A DNA stretch of 64,000 nt from Chloroflexota bacterium (GCA_005880985.1 VBIQ01000012.1:59690-123689); one strand, 5' to 3'; positions 38,438-47,790 are shown, numbered from the stretch's first letter. Program-made: numbers and translations. Notes: generated by a model from the letters alone, not told the origin.

Positions 38438-39610
38438 ATGGAACGGCACTCGCCGCGCGCAGTGAGGCGCGCCCGTCGCATCGCCCGCCTTGCCGGGGCC
38501 CTGGCGGGGGTGCTGGCGGCCGTCTTCTACGGGCTGTTCATCATCCGCAGCTCACCCGACACCCTGGGGGCCAACCGCATCGCCGCCGAGAGCGCCTTCG
38601 CGGTGATCTGCGCCGCCGGTCTGGCCGCCGGCGCCTTCGCCGGTCCGCTGCTCACCGTCGACCCCTTCCTCTGGCTCGAGGACGCCCTCGACACCACGCC
38701 TCCCGGCGAGCTGATCGGTGGCGTGATCGGGCTGCTGGTGGCGCTGGTGGTGGCCGCGCTCGTCGGTGCCCTGCTCGGTGGCATCCCCAACGGCGGCGGC
38801 ACCGCGATCTCGGTGGTGCTGGCCGCAGCGCTGGTCTACATCGGCGTTCGCGCCGGCATGCGACGGCGCGTCGACATCAGCGCCTTCGCCAATCATCTCG
38901 GAAGGCGCAACGAGATGTCGACGCCGGCCTTCGCTCAGGGTCCGCCGCCGCAGGACGGTCCCCCGGTGGTGGTCGACACCAGCGTGCTCATCGACGGCCG
39001 CATCGTCGACGTCTCGCGCAGTGGTTTCATTCCCGGCCGGCTGGTGATTCCCGAGTTCGTGGTCGAGGAGCTGCAGCGCGTCGCCGACGCCGGCGATCCT
39101 GTCAGGCGTGCCAAGGGCCGGCGGGGGCTGAGCGTCCTCGAGGAGCTCAAGGAGAGTCCCGACATCGTGTGCGAGATCGTCGAGGCCAGCTTCCCCGGCA
39201 CCCCCGAGGTCGACGCCAAGCTGGTCAAGCTGGCCCGGCTGCGACAGGCGGCGATCATGACCAACGACTACAACCTCAACCGGCTGGCGCAGGTCGAGGG
39301 CGTGCGGGTGCTCAACCTCAACGACCTCGCCAACGCGGTGAAGCCGATCGTGAGCACCGGCGAGACCATGCGGGTCACCGTGGTCAAGGAGGGCAAGGAG
39401 CCCCACCAGGGCGTCGCCTATCTCGAGGACGGGACCATGGTGGTGGTCGAGAATGGACGGCGCCACATCGACGAGTCGGTCGACGTGACGGTGACCAGCA
39501 TCCTGCAGACGCCGGCAGGCCGGATGATCTTCGCCGCCGCGCCGTCCACCGACGACGGGAGGGCGCGGCCGGTGCGGGCCGTCCGTCCCCCACGGGTCGT
39601 CAACCGCTGA
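38438..39610 (+). CDS. Membrane-bound PIN-TRAM domain protein (YacL-like)
   Basis: A 390-residue protein with four hydrophobic segments in residues 10-145. These are followed by a PIN nuclease domain (VVVDTSVLIDGRIVDV near 178, IPEFVVEELQRVAD, IMTNDYNLNRLA) and a C-terminal TRAM domain (GETMRVTVVKEGKEP). The acidic residues of the PIN site are intact, so RNase activity is plausible. The family sits beside ispD/ispF in many Gram-positive genomes. Its stop codon overlaps the CTG proposed as the ispD start. Confidence 0.9.
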   Translation: MERHSPRAVRRARRIARLAGALAGVLAAVFYGLFIIRSSPDTLGANRIAAESAFAVICAAGLAAGAFAGPLLTVDPFLWLEDALDTTPPGELIGGVIGLLVALVVAALVGALLGGIPNGGGTAISVVLAAALVYIGVRAGMRRRVDISAFANHLGRRNEMSTPAFAQGPPPQDGPPVVVDTSVLIDGRIVDVSRSGFIPGRLVIPEFVVEELQRVADAGDPVRRAKGRRGLSVLEELKESPDIVCEIVEASFPGTPEVDAKLVKLARLRQAAIMTNDYNLNRLAQVEGVRVLNLNDLANAVKPIVSTGETMRVTVVKEGKEPHQGVAYLEDGTMVVVENGRRHIDESVDVTVTSILQTPAGRMIFAAAPSTDDGRARPVRAVRPPRVVNR

Positions 39611-40278
39611 GCGTCACCGTCATCGTCCCCGCGGCGGGTCGGGGCGAGCGCCTGGGTGCGGACAAGCTCTGGATCGAGGTGCAGCGGCGCCCGCTGATCG
39701 CCTGGACGCTGCAGGCCATCGCCGCATCGGCCATCTTCGACAGCACCGTGCTGGTGGCGCCGCCGTCAGCGTGGGAGCGGTTGCGCGCCCTCGCGGCGGC
39801 CGCCGGGTTGGCGGACGTCCACTGCGCCGGCGGCGGTGAACGCCGCCAGGACTCGGTGCGCGCCGGCCTCGACGCGACGCCCGAGCAGGGGATCATCTGC
39901 GTCCACGACGCCGCGCGCCCGCTGTGTCCGCCGCAGCTGTTCGGCGCCGTCGTCGACGCGGCCGCCCGGGCCGGGGCCGCCACCGCCGCGGTGCCGTTGG
40001 TCGACAGCATCAAGCGGGTCGATGGCGACCGGGTGGCGGAGAGCCTGGACCGCGCCTCGTTGGTGGCGGTGCAGACGCCGCAGGCGTTCGACGGCGCCCT
40101 GCTGCGCGAGGCACACGAACGGGCTCGCCGCGACAGTGCCGACGCCGACGACGACGCCGCCCTGGTCGAGCGGATCGGCCACCGCGTGCTGGTCGTGCCC
40201 GGCGACCCCGCCAACCTCAAGGTGACGACGCCGCTCGACGTGGTGCTGATGCGCACCCTGCTGGCGGCGCCGTCGTGA
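39607..40278 (+). CDS. ispD: 2-C-methyl-D-erythritol 4-phosphate cytidylyltransferase, apparent CTG start
   Basis: A 223-residue enzyme of the MEP isoprenoid pathway that joins MEP to CTP. The CTP-binding loop VPAAGRGERLGADK stands at the N-terminus. DSVRAGL, VHDAARP and VQTPQAF are the family motifs, and DDAALVE lies near 180. No ATG, GTG or TTG exists in frame between the PIN gene stop and the first strand. CTG 39607, overlapping that stop as CTGA, is the only near-cognate codon in position. There is no good Shine-Dalgarno, so translation is probably coupled to the upstream gene. Confidence 0.92.
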   Translation: MSVTVIVPAAGRGERLGADKLWIEVQRRPLIAWTLQAIAASAIFDSTVLVAPPSAWERLRALAAAAGLADVHCAGGGERRQDSVRAGLDATPEQGIICVHDAARPLCPPQLFGAVVDAAARAGAATAAVPLVDSIKRVDGDRVAESLDRASLVAVQTPQAFDGALLREAHERARRDSADADDDAALVERIGHRVLVVPGDPANLKVTTPLDVVLMRTLLAAPS

Positions 40279-40757
40279 GTCTGCGGATCGGGCACGGGGT
40301 CGACGCCCATCGCCTGGTCGAGGGACGTCCGCTGGTGCTGGGGGGCGTCCACGTGCCCTTCGACCACGGCCTGATGGGACACTCCGATGGCGACGTCGCC
40401 GCCCACGCCCTGACCGACGCGGTGCTCGGCGCCGCCGGCCTCGGCGACATGGGCCGGCACTTCCCCTCCTCCGACGAGCAGTGGCGCGGTGCCGACAGTC
40501 TCGACCTTCTGCGGCGGGCCGCCGCCATGGCGCGCGACGCCGGCCTGTCCGTCGCCTCGGCTCAGGTGGTGGTGATCGCCACGGAGCCCCGATTGGCACC
40601 GCACGTCGACACCATGGCGGCGCGACTCGCCGCCGCCCTCGGGGTCGAGGTGGATCGCATCGCGGTCAGCGCGAGCACCACCGACGGCCTCGGCTTCGCC
40701 GGCCGCGGCGATGGCATCGCCGCCTCGGCGGTGGCGCTGCTGGCGCCGATATCCTGA
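40275..40757 (+). CDS. ispF: 2-C-methyl-D-erythritol 2,4-cyclodiphosphate synthase
   Basis: A 160-residue MEP-pathway enzyme that forms the cyclic diphosphate. The zinc-binding GHGVDAHRL is at the N-terminus, HSDGDVAAHAL is near residue 36, and the C-terminal STTDGLGFAGRGDGIAA is typical. GTG 40275 overlaps the ispD stop by 4 bp (GTGA). Length is standard. Confidence 0.96.
   Translation: MSLRIGHGVDAHRLVEGRPLVLGGVHVPFDHGLMGHSDGDVAAHALTDAVLGAAGLGDMGRHFPSSDEQWRGADSLDLLRRAAAMARDAGLSVASAQVVVIATEPRLAPHVDTMAARLAAALGVEVDRIAVSASTTDGLGFAGRGDGIAASAVALLAPIS
40750..40755 (+). promoter_or_regulatory. Putative -10 (TATCCT) for cysS, leaderless spacing
   Basis: TATCCT lies at the very end of ispF and ends 7 nt before ATG 40763. 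It could give cysS its own leaderless transcript in addition to read-through. Confidence 0.4.
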
Positions 40758-40762
40758 CCGGC

Positions 40763-42178
40763 ATGTTGCGGCTGCACGACACGATGACGCGGCGGCTGAT
40801 GCCGGTCGAGCCCCTCGAAGCCGGTCACGTCCGGATGTACACATGCGGACCCACAGTATGGAATCGCGCCCACATCGGTAATTTCCGCGCCTTCGTCTTC
40901 GAGGACGTGCTCCGTCGCGTCCTCGAGCAGCGCTTTGGCCGGGTCACCCACGTGATGAACCTCACCGACGTCGACGACCGGATCGTCAAGAACGCAATGA
41001 CCCACGGCCATACCCTGGAAGAGGAGACGGCGCCGTGGATCGTGGCGTTCTTCGCCGACGTCGATGCGCTGGGGATCCGCCGGGCGCATCACTACCCCCG
41101 CGCCACCGACTACATCGAGGAGATGGTCTCCTTGGTGGAGCGGCTCGACGCCAGGGAGGTGACCTACCGCAGCGACGGCAGCGTCTACTATCGCATCGCC
41201 GCGTTTCCTCGATACGGCCAGCTGAGCGGGGTGCGCGCGGTCGCGCTCGTCGCCGGCGCCAGCGGGCGCATCGATGCCGACGACTACACCAAGGAGGACG
41301 CCCGCGACTTCGCGCTCTGGAAGGCGGCGGGGCAGGGCGAGCCGGGTTGGGAGACGCGCCTCGGCTGGGGGCGTCCCGGCTGGCACCTGGAGTGCTCGGC
41401 GATGAATCTGGCGCTGCTCGGTGAGACCATCGACATCCACTGCGGCGGCGTCGATCTCGTCTTCCCCCACCATGAGAACGAGATCGCCCAGAGCGAGGCG
41501 GCGACCGGGAAGAAGTTCGTCCGGCTTTGGTGCCACAACGCCTTTCTGCAGATCGACGAAGCGAAGATGTCGAAGCGGCTCGGCAACTTCCTCACCCTCG
41601 GCGACATCGTCGACGGCGAGGAGGGGAGGCGACCTTCGACGGTGCGCTACCTGCTGGCCGCGACCGCGCAGTACCGCAAGACGCTCAACTACTCCGACGA
41701 GTCACTCGAGGCCGCCAAAGGGGCCGTTGACCGCCTGATCCTCTTCCGCGACCGCCTCGATGCGACGGCGCCCTCGCGCCGGGACGGCGATGCCGTCAAA
41801 CTCGCCGCCCGCATCCGGGCCGACTTCGACGCCTGCCTCGACGACGACCTCAACCTGCCCGAGGGTATGGGTCATGTCTTCACCATGGTGCGCGACGCCA
41901 ACCGCCTTCTCGACGAAGGCCGGGTGGACGGCCCCGGGCTCGACGCTCTGCGCCAACTGGTCGAGCACGTCGACGATGTCCTTGGTGTGCTTCCCCTGGT
42001 CGACGTCGAGCGCGCCGCGACACTCAGCCCCGAGGACCGCCGAATGCTCTCCGAGCGCGCTGAGGCGCGGGCGCGCAAGGATTGGGCCACATCCGACCAG
42101 ATCCGCACGGCGCTGGCGCGCCGCGGCATCCTGGTCGAGGACACCGCCGGCGGTCAGCGGTGGCGTCCAGCCGGCTGA
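40763..42178 (+). CDS. cysS: Cysteinyl-tRNA synthetase
   Basis: A 471-residue class I synthetase that charges tRNA-Cys. CGPTVWNRAHIGNFR holds the zinc Cys and the HIGH-type signature near residue 28-42. LECSAMN and GGVDLVFPHHENE supply further zinc/adenylate contacts. KMSKRLGN near residue 268 is the KMSKS loop. The length is normal for bacterial CysS. ATG 40763 is six bases after the ispF stop. Confidence 0.97.
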   Translation: MLRLHDTMTRRLMPVEPLEAGHVRMYTCGPTVWNRAHIGNFRAFVFEDVLRRVLEQRFGRVTHVMNLTDVDDRIVKNAMTHGHTLEEETAPWIVAFFADVDALGIRRAHHYPRATDYIEEMVSLVERLDAREVTYRSDGSVYYRIAAFPRYGQLSGVRAVALVAGASGRIDADDYTKEDARDFALWKAAGQGEPGWETRLGWGRPGWHLECSAMNLALLGETIDIHCGGVDLVFPHHENEIAQSEAATGKKFVRLWCHNAFLQIDEAKMSKRLGNFLTLGDIVDGEEGRRPSTVRYLLAATAQYRKTLNYSDESLEAAKGAVDRLILFRDRLDATAPSRRDGDAVKLAARIRADFDACLDDDLNLPEGMGHVFTMVRDANRLLDEGRVDGPGLDALRQLVEHVDDVLGVLPLVDVERAATLSPEDRRMLSERAEARARKDWATSDQIRTALARRGILVEDTAGGQRWRPAG

Positions 42179-42190
42179 CGCCGGGCCGCC

Positions 42191-42928
42191 ATGGTCGACA
42201 TCCTCTACGGACGCAACCCCGTGCTCGAGGCGCTCCGGGCGGAGCGACCGGCCCGCAAGCTGGTGATCGCCGAGGGCCTGCGCCACGACCCGCGGGTGCG
42301 GGAGATCCTCGAGCGGGCCGACGCCGCCGGGATCGCGGTGGAGACGACGGGGCGGCGGCGGCTTGACGACATCGCGCACACCGAGCACCACCAGGGAGTG
42401 GCCGGGTACTTCCACTCCCGCCCGCCGCTCCTCCTGGAGGCGCTGCTGGAGCGGATGCGCACACCGGGGCTGCTGCTCGTCCTCGACAGCGTCCAGGATC
42501 CCCAGAACCTGGGGGCGCTGGCTCGCACCGCCGAGGCCGTCGCTGCCGACGGCCTGGTGCTGGGACGGCATCGCTCCGCCGGGGTGACACCGGCGGCGGC
42601 CAAGGCCTCGGCCGGGGCCACCGAGCACCTCCCGGTGGCCGTGGTCGCCAACCTGGCGGCAGCGCTCGAGACGATCGGCGCCGCCGGCCTCTGGCGCGTC
42701 GGCCTCGCGGCCGAGGGAACGGTGCGCTACGACGACTTCGACTACACCGCGCCGGTCGCGCTGGTCGTCGGCGCCGAGGGACAGGGACTGCGCCCGCTCA
42801 CCCGGCGGCACTGCGATGTGCTGGTCTCGCTACCGATGGCGGGCCGGGTCGCCTCGCTCAACGCCGCCGTCGCCGGCGGCCTGCTCCTCTATGAGACCGC
42901 ACGCCAGCGAGGCTTCGCGGCACGATGA
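42191..42928 (+). CDS. SpoU-family rRNA 2'-O-methyltransferase (RlmB/TrmH type)
   Basis: A 245-residue protein with an N-terminal substrate-binding domain (ILYGRNPVLEALRA, HHQGVAGYFHSRP) and a C-terminal knotted SAM domain: LLLVLDSVQDPQNLGALARTAEA (two blocks), VVGAEGQGLRPL and VSLPMAGRVASLNAAVAGGLLLYE. Members methylate ribose in 23S rRNA, often G2251. The context behind cysS and before a NYN protein is the common one for RlmB. Confidence 0.93.
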   Translation: MVDILYGRNPVLEALRAERPARKLVIAEGLRHDPRVREILERADAAGIAVETTGRRRLDDIAHTEHHQGVAGYFHSRPPLLLEALLERMRTPGLLLVLDSVQDPQNLGALARTAEAVAADGLVLGRHRSAGVTPAAAKASAGATEHLPVAVVANLAAALETIGAAGLWRVGLAAEGTVRYDDFDYTAPVALVVGAEGQGLRPLTRRHCDVLVSLPMAGRVASLNAAVAGGLLLYETARQRGFAAR

Positions 42929-42932
42929 GGGC

Positions 42933-43463
42933 ATGCGCCAGTTGATCGTCGACGGCTACAACACCATCCACGCCTGGCCCTCGCTCAGGGCGGTGCTCCG
43001 CCAGGGTGGGTTGGAGGAGGCCCGCGGCGGGCTGATCAGCCGGCTCTCCGCCTATGCCGCGGTTCGCAACTTCGACATCACCGTGGTCTTCGACGGGCGC
43101 CGCCGCAGCCCGGCGACCCAGCCGGCCGAGGTGGTCGACGGCATCACCGTGATCTTCAGCGGTGGTGCCGGCGAGTCCGCCGACCACTGCATCGAGCGTC
43201 TCTGCGCCGAGGCCGCGCGTCGCGGCGAGGCCGCGTCCGTGCTGGTGGCCACCGCGGACCGGCTGCAACGCGACATGGTGGGTGCGATGGGGGTGGGGAC
43301 GATCAGCGCCGCCGACCTCGAAGCCGATGTCGACGCTGCGGTGGTCGAGGTCAGCACCGCCGCCCGACGGCTCTCCGAGGCTGACCGCTTTCGCGGTCGC
43401 ATGGAGAACCGCATCGACGCCAAGGCCCGGGCCCGGCTGGAGCGGCTTCGACGCGGCGGCTGA
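42933..43463 (+). CDS. NYN domain protein (YacP-like RNase)
   Basis: A 176-residue protein with the PIN-like NYN fold: LIVDGYNTIHAW at the N-terminus, ITVVFDGRRR, AGESADHCIERL and VLVATADRLQRDM carry the conserved acidic residues. The related YacP/Rae1 is a ribosome-associated mRNA endonuclease. ATG 42933 begins 4 bp after the methyltransferase stop. Its end is one base from the stop of the convergent protease gene. Confidence 0.88.
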   Translation: MRQLIVDGYNTIHAWPSLRAVLRQGGLEEARGGLISRLSAYAAVRNFDITVVFDGRRRSPATQPAEVVDGITVIFSGGAGESADHCIERLCAEAARRGEAASVLVATADRLQRDMVGAMGVGTISAADLEADVDAAVVEVSTAARRLSEADRFRGRMENRIDAKARARLERLRRGG

Positions 43464-43464
43464 G

Positions 43465-45555
43465 CTAGTTGACCGTCAGGGTGAACGACGTGGTCGAGGT
43501 GGGGAGACCGCTGCTGGTGCCCGTGACGGCGAAGGTGGTGGTCGCCCTGGTCGAGTTCGAGTACGTCCTCACGGTGAGGGTGACCGTCCCGCCGGTGGCC
43601 GGATCCTGGCTGAACGTGCAGGAGACGTACGGCGAGGTATACCGGCCCGGGCAGCTGGCGCTGAGCGTCACCGCTCCGGTGAAGCCGCCGGTGCGGGTGA
43701 TGCTCACCGTATAGGTGGTCGAGTATCCGTGCCGCACCGTTCTCGACTGTGGCGAGACGGCGATGCTGAAGCTCTGGGCCACCACCTGGACGGTTGCGCT
43801 GCCGCTGATTCCGGTCGCCGTGGCAAGCACGCTGCCCGGACCGGTGGCCGTCGAACTGGCGGTGAAGACGACGTTCGATCCGGTCGCGCCGGACGGCACC
43901 GAGCCCGGAGTGTTGGCATCCACCGTCCAGCTCGGGTTGATGGAGACCGCGTTGTGGTAGGCGTCCTGGCCGGTGGCGGTGAACGTCTGAGCGCTGCCCT
44001 GGGGCACCGTCACCGACGACGGCGACACGGCGATCGTTGCCAGCGCGCCGGCGTTGACCGTTTCGACCTGACTTGCGGAGCGGTATCCGGTAGCACTCGC
44101 CGTCAGCGTTGGGCTGCCGGCCAGGGTGTCCTGGTAGTAGACAGTGGTCCCACCCGACGGGACGCTCACCGAGAGGGTGGAGGTCCATGATCCGGCTTGC
44201 GATGCCGAGAAGCTGCCGGAGGTGGACGTGGTGGCCAGCGTGGCTTGGGGGCTAGCGGTCGCGGCAGCGACCTGAAGCGCGATCGGGCTGCCGCCCGCGG
44301 TCATCGTCTGTGGCGCGCTGGTGAAGCTGAGCGCCGGCAGCGGAGCGGAGGTGAAGGCACCGGCGCCGTTCGGAGTTCCCAGACCGGTCGGACCGTCATA
44401 TCTCACTCCCGCCGTGCAGAGGTAGGAGCCGCCGCAGCTGCCGTTGCTGCCCGAGGTGATGTCGAACAGCGAGCCCGCGTTGTTGTAGGGGTTGGTGGGA
44501 GAGCTGGCGGTGTTGCCGGTGAGGGCGTACACCGAGCCGATGATGGGCGACGCCACGCTGGTCCCGCCGAACACGTACCAGCCGCTGCTGTAGCGGACCC
44601 ACACGCCGGTGTTGGGGTCGGCCACCGCTGAGACGTCCGCCACGGTCCGGTCCACGCACGCGCTGTCGGTCTGCCAGCTCGGCTTCGCCTCGTAGGCGCT
44701 GCAGCCACTGCCGGCGCCGCTCCACGCCGTCTCGGTGGCGTTGCGTGAGCCGGTGTTGGACAGCTGGTTGAGGCTGGTTCCTCCCACCGCGGTCACGCAT
44801 TGCGAGGACGCGGGGTATTCGACGCCGTAGCCGTTGTCGCCCGAGCTGACGGTGATCGCAACGCCGGAGTGGGCGCAGTAGGCCGACGTGTCGAACCCGG
44901 TCTCGGAGCTGAACTCACTGCCACCGTAGCTGTTGCTGATGGCACTCGCGCCGAGCCGCGTCGCGGTATTGACGGCGGTGGCGAGGTCGCCGTACGAGGC
45001 CGAGTTCGCCTCGACCAGGAGGATGTTGCAGTTGGGGCAGATGGCGCTGACCATGTCGAGGTCGAGCGAGATCTCCTGGGCCCAGCCGCTGTTGAAGGGC
45101 GGGAGCGGGCCGGAGCCGCCGGTCTGATTGACCTTGGTCAGGGTGGTCGGGCTGAGCCCGAAGAAGCTGCGATAGGCCGACAGATCACTAGCGGCCCAGG
45201 GATCGTCGTAGGCGTCGACGATGGCAACGGTCTGGCCTGCCCCGGCGGAGCTCGACGCTGACGTGAGGTTGTATGCGGACTGGAGGTAGGCAGGGTCGTA
45301 GGCGCCGCTGTTGCCCACCACGTTGGGCTGAGCCACCGGCATCCGTCCGGCCACGGGCCGGTTGCCCGTTGCCTCGGCGTCGGTTCGACGGTGGGCGAAG
45401 CAGCGGGCATGGCCAGGCCCTGGATCAGCGCACACCTTCACATGGGTCTTCGCCGAGGCCGGCGCGCGCGACGCCCCAGCGGTGACGACCGGCAGGACAG
45501 CGACGGCCACCAGGACCGACAGCGCCACCGAAGCTGTTCTCAGGAGGTTTCTCAC
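43465..45555 (-). CDS. Secreted sedolisin-family (S53) serine-carboxyl protease with Ig-like tail
   Basis: A 696-residue exported protein. GTG 45555 follows a GGAAGG ribosome-binding site and begins a signal peptide (LLRTASVALSVLVAVAVLP). The catalytic Glu and Asp lie in WAQEISLDLDMV near residue 155, and the nucleophile is in YVFGGTSVASPI near 330. NSYGGSE and VTVSSGDNGY are the usual oxyanion-side strands. After the protease, three beta-sandwich repeats (about residues 420-695) may bind surfaces. The propeptide domain typical of many sedolisins is very short or absent. Confidence 0.85.
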   Translation of the reverse strand: MRNLLRTASVALSVLVAVAVLPVVTAGASRAPASAKTHVKVCADPGPGHARCFAHRRTDAEATGNRPVAGRMPVAQPNVVGNSGAYDPAYLQSAYNLTSASSSAGAGQTVAIVDAYDDPWAASDLSAYRSFFGLSPTTLTKVNQTGGSGPLPPFNSGWAQEISLDLDMVSAICPNCNILLVEANSASYGDLATAVNTATRLGASAISNSYGGSEFSSETGFDTSAYCAHSGVAITVSSGDNGYGVEYPASSQCVTAVGGTSLNQLSNTGSRNATETAWSGAGSGCSAYEAKPSWQTDSACVDRTVADVSAVADPNTGVWVRYSSGWYVFGGTSVASPIIGSVYALTGNTASSPTNPYNNAGSLFDITSGSNGSCGGSYLCTAGVRYDGPTGLGTPNGAGAFTSAPLPALSFTSAPQTMTAGGSPIALQVAAATASPQATLATTSTSGSFSASQAGSWTSTLSVSVPSGGTTVYYQDTLAGSPTLTASATGYRSASQVETVNAGALATIAVSPSSVTVPQGSAQTFTATGQDAYHNAVSINPSWTVDANTPGSVPSGATGSNVVFTASSTATGPGSVLATATGISGSATVQVVAQSFSIAVSPQSRTVRHGYSTTYTVSITRTGGFTGAVTLSASCPGRYTSPYVSCTFSQDPATGGTVTLTVRTYSNSTRATTTFAVTGTSSGLPTSTTSFTLTVN

Positions 45556-45899
45556 GACTCGCCTTCCTACTGGGCAGGGATGTCGGCGGCTCAGGGGCAC
45601 CGCCAACTGGAATGCGAGCCTATGGGCGCGGCGCTCGGCAGTCCACCGTGTCTGGTATAGAGGTGTTAAGAGGCTCGCGATTCCCGGCGATCGCGTCACC
45701 GCCGCGACACACACTCCCCGCCCGCGTTGGCTTGCACTGAGGACTCGTCCGCGAGTGGACGACCTCCGCGCCCCGGGTCAGCCGCCGGGCGTGGTCCTGG
45801 CTCGGCCTCTGCTCTCGATCACTGGCGACTCGTCGCGCAAAGATTGATACTCGAGTCGGAAAAGACGTCGATCGACAGGGATTTTCACCTGATCGGGTT
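45556..45899. other. Intergenic region between divergent protease and response regulator genes
   Basis: This 344-bp stretch should hold the promoters of both flanking genes. TATACC on the minus strand near 45655-45660 is a possible -10 for the protease. GATACT near 45846 is a possible -10 for the regulator. Neither has a good -35. No gene is supported. Confidence 0.35.
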
Positions 45900-46601
45900 A
45901 TGGCGACAGCAGAACAATCCGCGCAGACTCGCACGTCCAAGGGCTTCCCCATGACCACAGCGTCGGGTCGCATCTCGGTCGTTCTTCTCGAGGGCCGTCC
46001 CCTCGTGCGCGAGGGGCTGCAGGCATTGCTCGAACGAGAACCGGACATCGAAGTGACCGGTGAGGCGTCTCGGCTCGACCAGGCCATGGAGCTCGAGGCT
46101 GAACCGGACGTGATCGTCTCGGAGCTGGTGCTCAAGGAGATCCGTGGCGCCGCGATCATCGGCAGTTTGCGCCGGCGCTTCGAACGATCCGCCATTCTCG
46201 TCCTGACGATGGTGACCGAGCCCACCGAGGTCGAGGCCGCGTTCGCCGCCGGAGCCAACGGCTACAGCGTCAAGGACGCCGCCGCTCGCGACGTCGTCGA
46301 GGCCATCCGCAAAGTCCACCGTGGCGAGGAGTACGTCGAGCCCTCGTTGGGGGCGGCCCTTGCTCGACGGACCGAACGGCAGGGTGGCGACGCCGGCGGC
46401 GAGTTGACGGTGCGCGAACAGGAGGTCCTGCGGCTGCTCGCCCTGGGGCACACCAACGCGGAGATCGCGGCGCGAATGCGCGTGTCCCTGCGGACCGCGG
46501 AGGCGCAGCGCGCCAGGCTGCTGCAGAAGCTGGGTATGCACACCCGGGCAGAGCTGGTGCAGTGCGCGCTGGAGAGAGGGCTGCTGCGCTCGCCCGATTG
46601 A
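45900..46601 (+). CDS. NarL/LuxR-type response regulator with atypical receiver
   Basis: A 233-residue orphan regulator (ATG 45900; ATG 45951 is an alternative). The receiver reads ISVVLLEGRPLVREGLQALL, where the acidic pair before the Gly/His-Pro turn is reduced to Glu-Gly. The phospho-acceptor position reads VIVSELVL, with Glu in place of the usual Asp. The switch Lys is present in YSVKDAA. The C-terminal LTVREQEVLRLLALGHTNAEIA helix-turn-helix is intact. It may work without phosphorylation or in a permanently active state. No kinase gene is adjacent. Confidence 0.85.
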   Translation: MATAEQSAQTRTSKGFPMTTASGRISVVLLEGRPLVREGLQALLEREPDIEVTGEASRLDQAMELEAEPDVIVSELVLKEIRGAAIIGSLRRRFERSAILVLTMVTEPTEVEAAFAAGANGYSVKDAAARDVVEAIRKVHRGEEYVEPSLGAALARRTERQGGDAGGELTVREQEVLRLLALGHTNAEIAARMRVSLRTAEAQRARLLQKLGMHTRAELVQCALERGLLRSPD

Positions 46602-46857
46602 GCCGGCATGCGGCAAGCTCGCGGGAGCTGACCGCACAGGCCTACGGCGCCTCTCCGCCGGGGGGAAGTCACAGGGTGCTTGACGGGTCCGTCACAGGGA
46701 GGAGACAGACCGCCGAGTCCCGTTCGAGGGCGCGGCCGTCCTCGTACCCTCGCAGAAAGCCCACGCCTCCCTGGACAGCCCATCCGTCGTCCGCGTCCCT
46801 CTCACGGGCGTCGGAGCAGGCCGCACCCACGGAGGCAGCCATCGAGAGGGTGTCCGG
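46602..46857. other. Intergenic gap, no gene supported
   Basis: This 256-bp stretch separates the response regulator from the rhomboid gene. Short open frames on both strands lack recognisable domains or ribosome-binding sites, and I see no clear promoter pair. Confidence 0.3.
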
Positions 46858-47739
46858 TTGGAGAGTGAGGCCGCGTATCTCGACCACCCGACTGGGGTCA
46901 CGGCTTCGCCCCATCTCGGTGTCGTGCGCAGTTCGGGTCTTCTCGCCCCGTCCCTTGGCGCACCCCGGGCTCTGCCACGGCTGGCTGCCGGGCTGGGTCT
47001 GTGGGTCAAGGGGCGAATCGCACCGCTATCCCTGATCGCGTTCATGGTCGCCGTCTGGTCGCTGGAGCGCGTCTTGATCGGGCAGGTTCACGCTGGCCGT
47101 CCCATCGGGTACCTGGCCTTCGGGGCGCTTCCCAATGCGACCGTGGTTGGTCGTGGCAGCCCGGATCAGTGGTGGCGGTACGTCACCAGCGCGCTGGTTC
47201 ACGACAAGGCGAGCGTGCTTCCCCTGGGGGTCAACGCCGTGGGGCTGCTGCTGGTAGGCCGATGGGTCGAGCAGCTGTATGGCCGGCTCGCCTTCCTGGC
47301 GACCCTGTCGGGGGCCACGGTCGCGGGAGGCATCGCCTGGATCGCATGGACTGCGCTTGGGCTGGCCGCGGTACCGGGCTACAGCCAGGGCGCCTCTGCC
47401 GGCGTCTGCGGGCTGATCGGCCTGCTGCTCGCGTACGGCAGAGCCGAGGGCACCAAGGCGCTGCCCAAGACGCGGCGACAGGTCCAGGTGCGGGCCGCGG
47501 CGGCGATCGCTCTGTTCGTGCTCGCGGGACTGGTCGTGCCGAATCTCAACAACGTCGTGCACGCATCGGCCCTCGCCTGCGGGCTGCTCCTGGGTCGGAT
47601 CATCCCGGCCATGGCGAGCGCGGGCGGGCGCCACCAACGGCACCTCGAGCGCGCAGCTCTGTGGAGCGTGCTGGCCGCGTCAGCCATCGCGGTGGTGATG
47701 GCGGGACAGAACCTGGTGCAGCGGCTCCTTCAGACCTGA
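46858..47739 (+). CDS. Rhomboid-family intramembrane serine protease
   Basis: A 293-residue protein from TTG 46858; the true start may lie later, before the first helix (IAPLSLIAFMVAVWSLERV) near residue 54. The rhomboid features are WWRYVTSALVH, the NAVGLLLVGRWVEQLYG helix, the catalytic Ser in GASAGVCGLIG near 180 and the catalytic His in NNVVHASALACGLLLG near 230. It would cut transmembrane substrates within the membrane. It is the last backbone gene before the island. Confidence 0.82.
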   Translation: MESEAAYLDHPTGVTASPHLGVVRSSGLLAPSLGAPRALPRLAAGLGLWVKGRIAPLSLIAFMVAVWSLERVLIGQVHAGRPIGYLAFGALPNATVVGRGSPDQWWRYVTSALVHDKASVLPLGVNAVGLLLVGRWVEQLYGRLAFLATLSGATVAGGIAWIAWTALGLAAVPGYSQGASAGVCGLIGLLLAYGRAEGTKALPKTRRQVQVRAAAAIALFVLAGLVVPNLNNVVHASALACGLLLGRIIPAMASAGGRHQRHLERAALWSVLAASAIAVVMAGQNLVQRLLQT

Positions 47740-47790
47740 GCTCCGCAGTCATGGCACCGAATTCCCGCCGAGTTCGCGACGGAGACGGGG

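Noticed and set aside
43465..45555. Subtilisin (S8) rather than sedolisin assignment for the protease
   Set aside because: The Glu/Asp pair in the QEISLDLD helix and the GGTSVASP nucleophile with an SSGDNGY strand are S53 features; the S8 His-Gly-Thr motif is absent.
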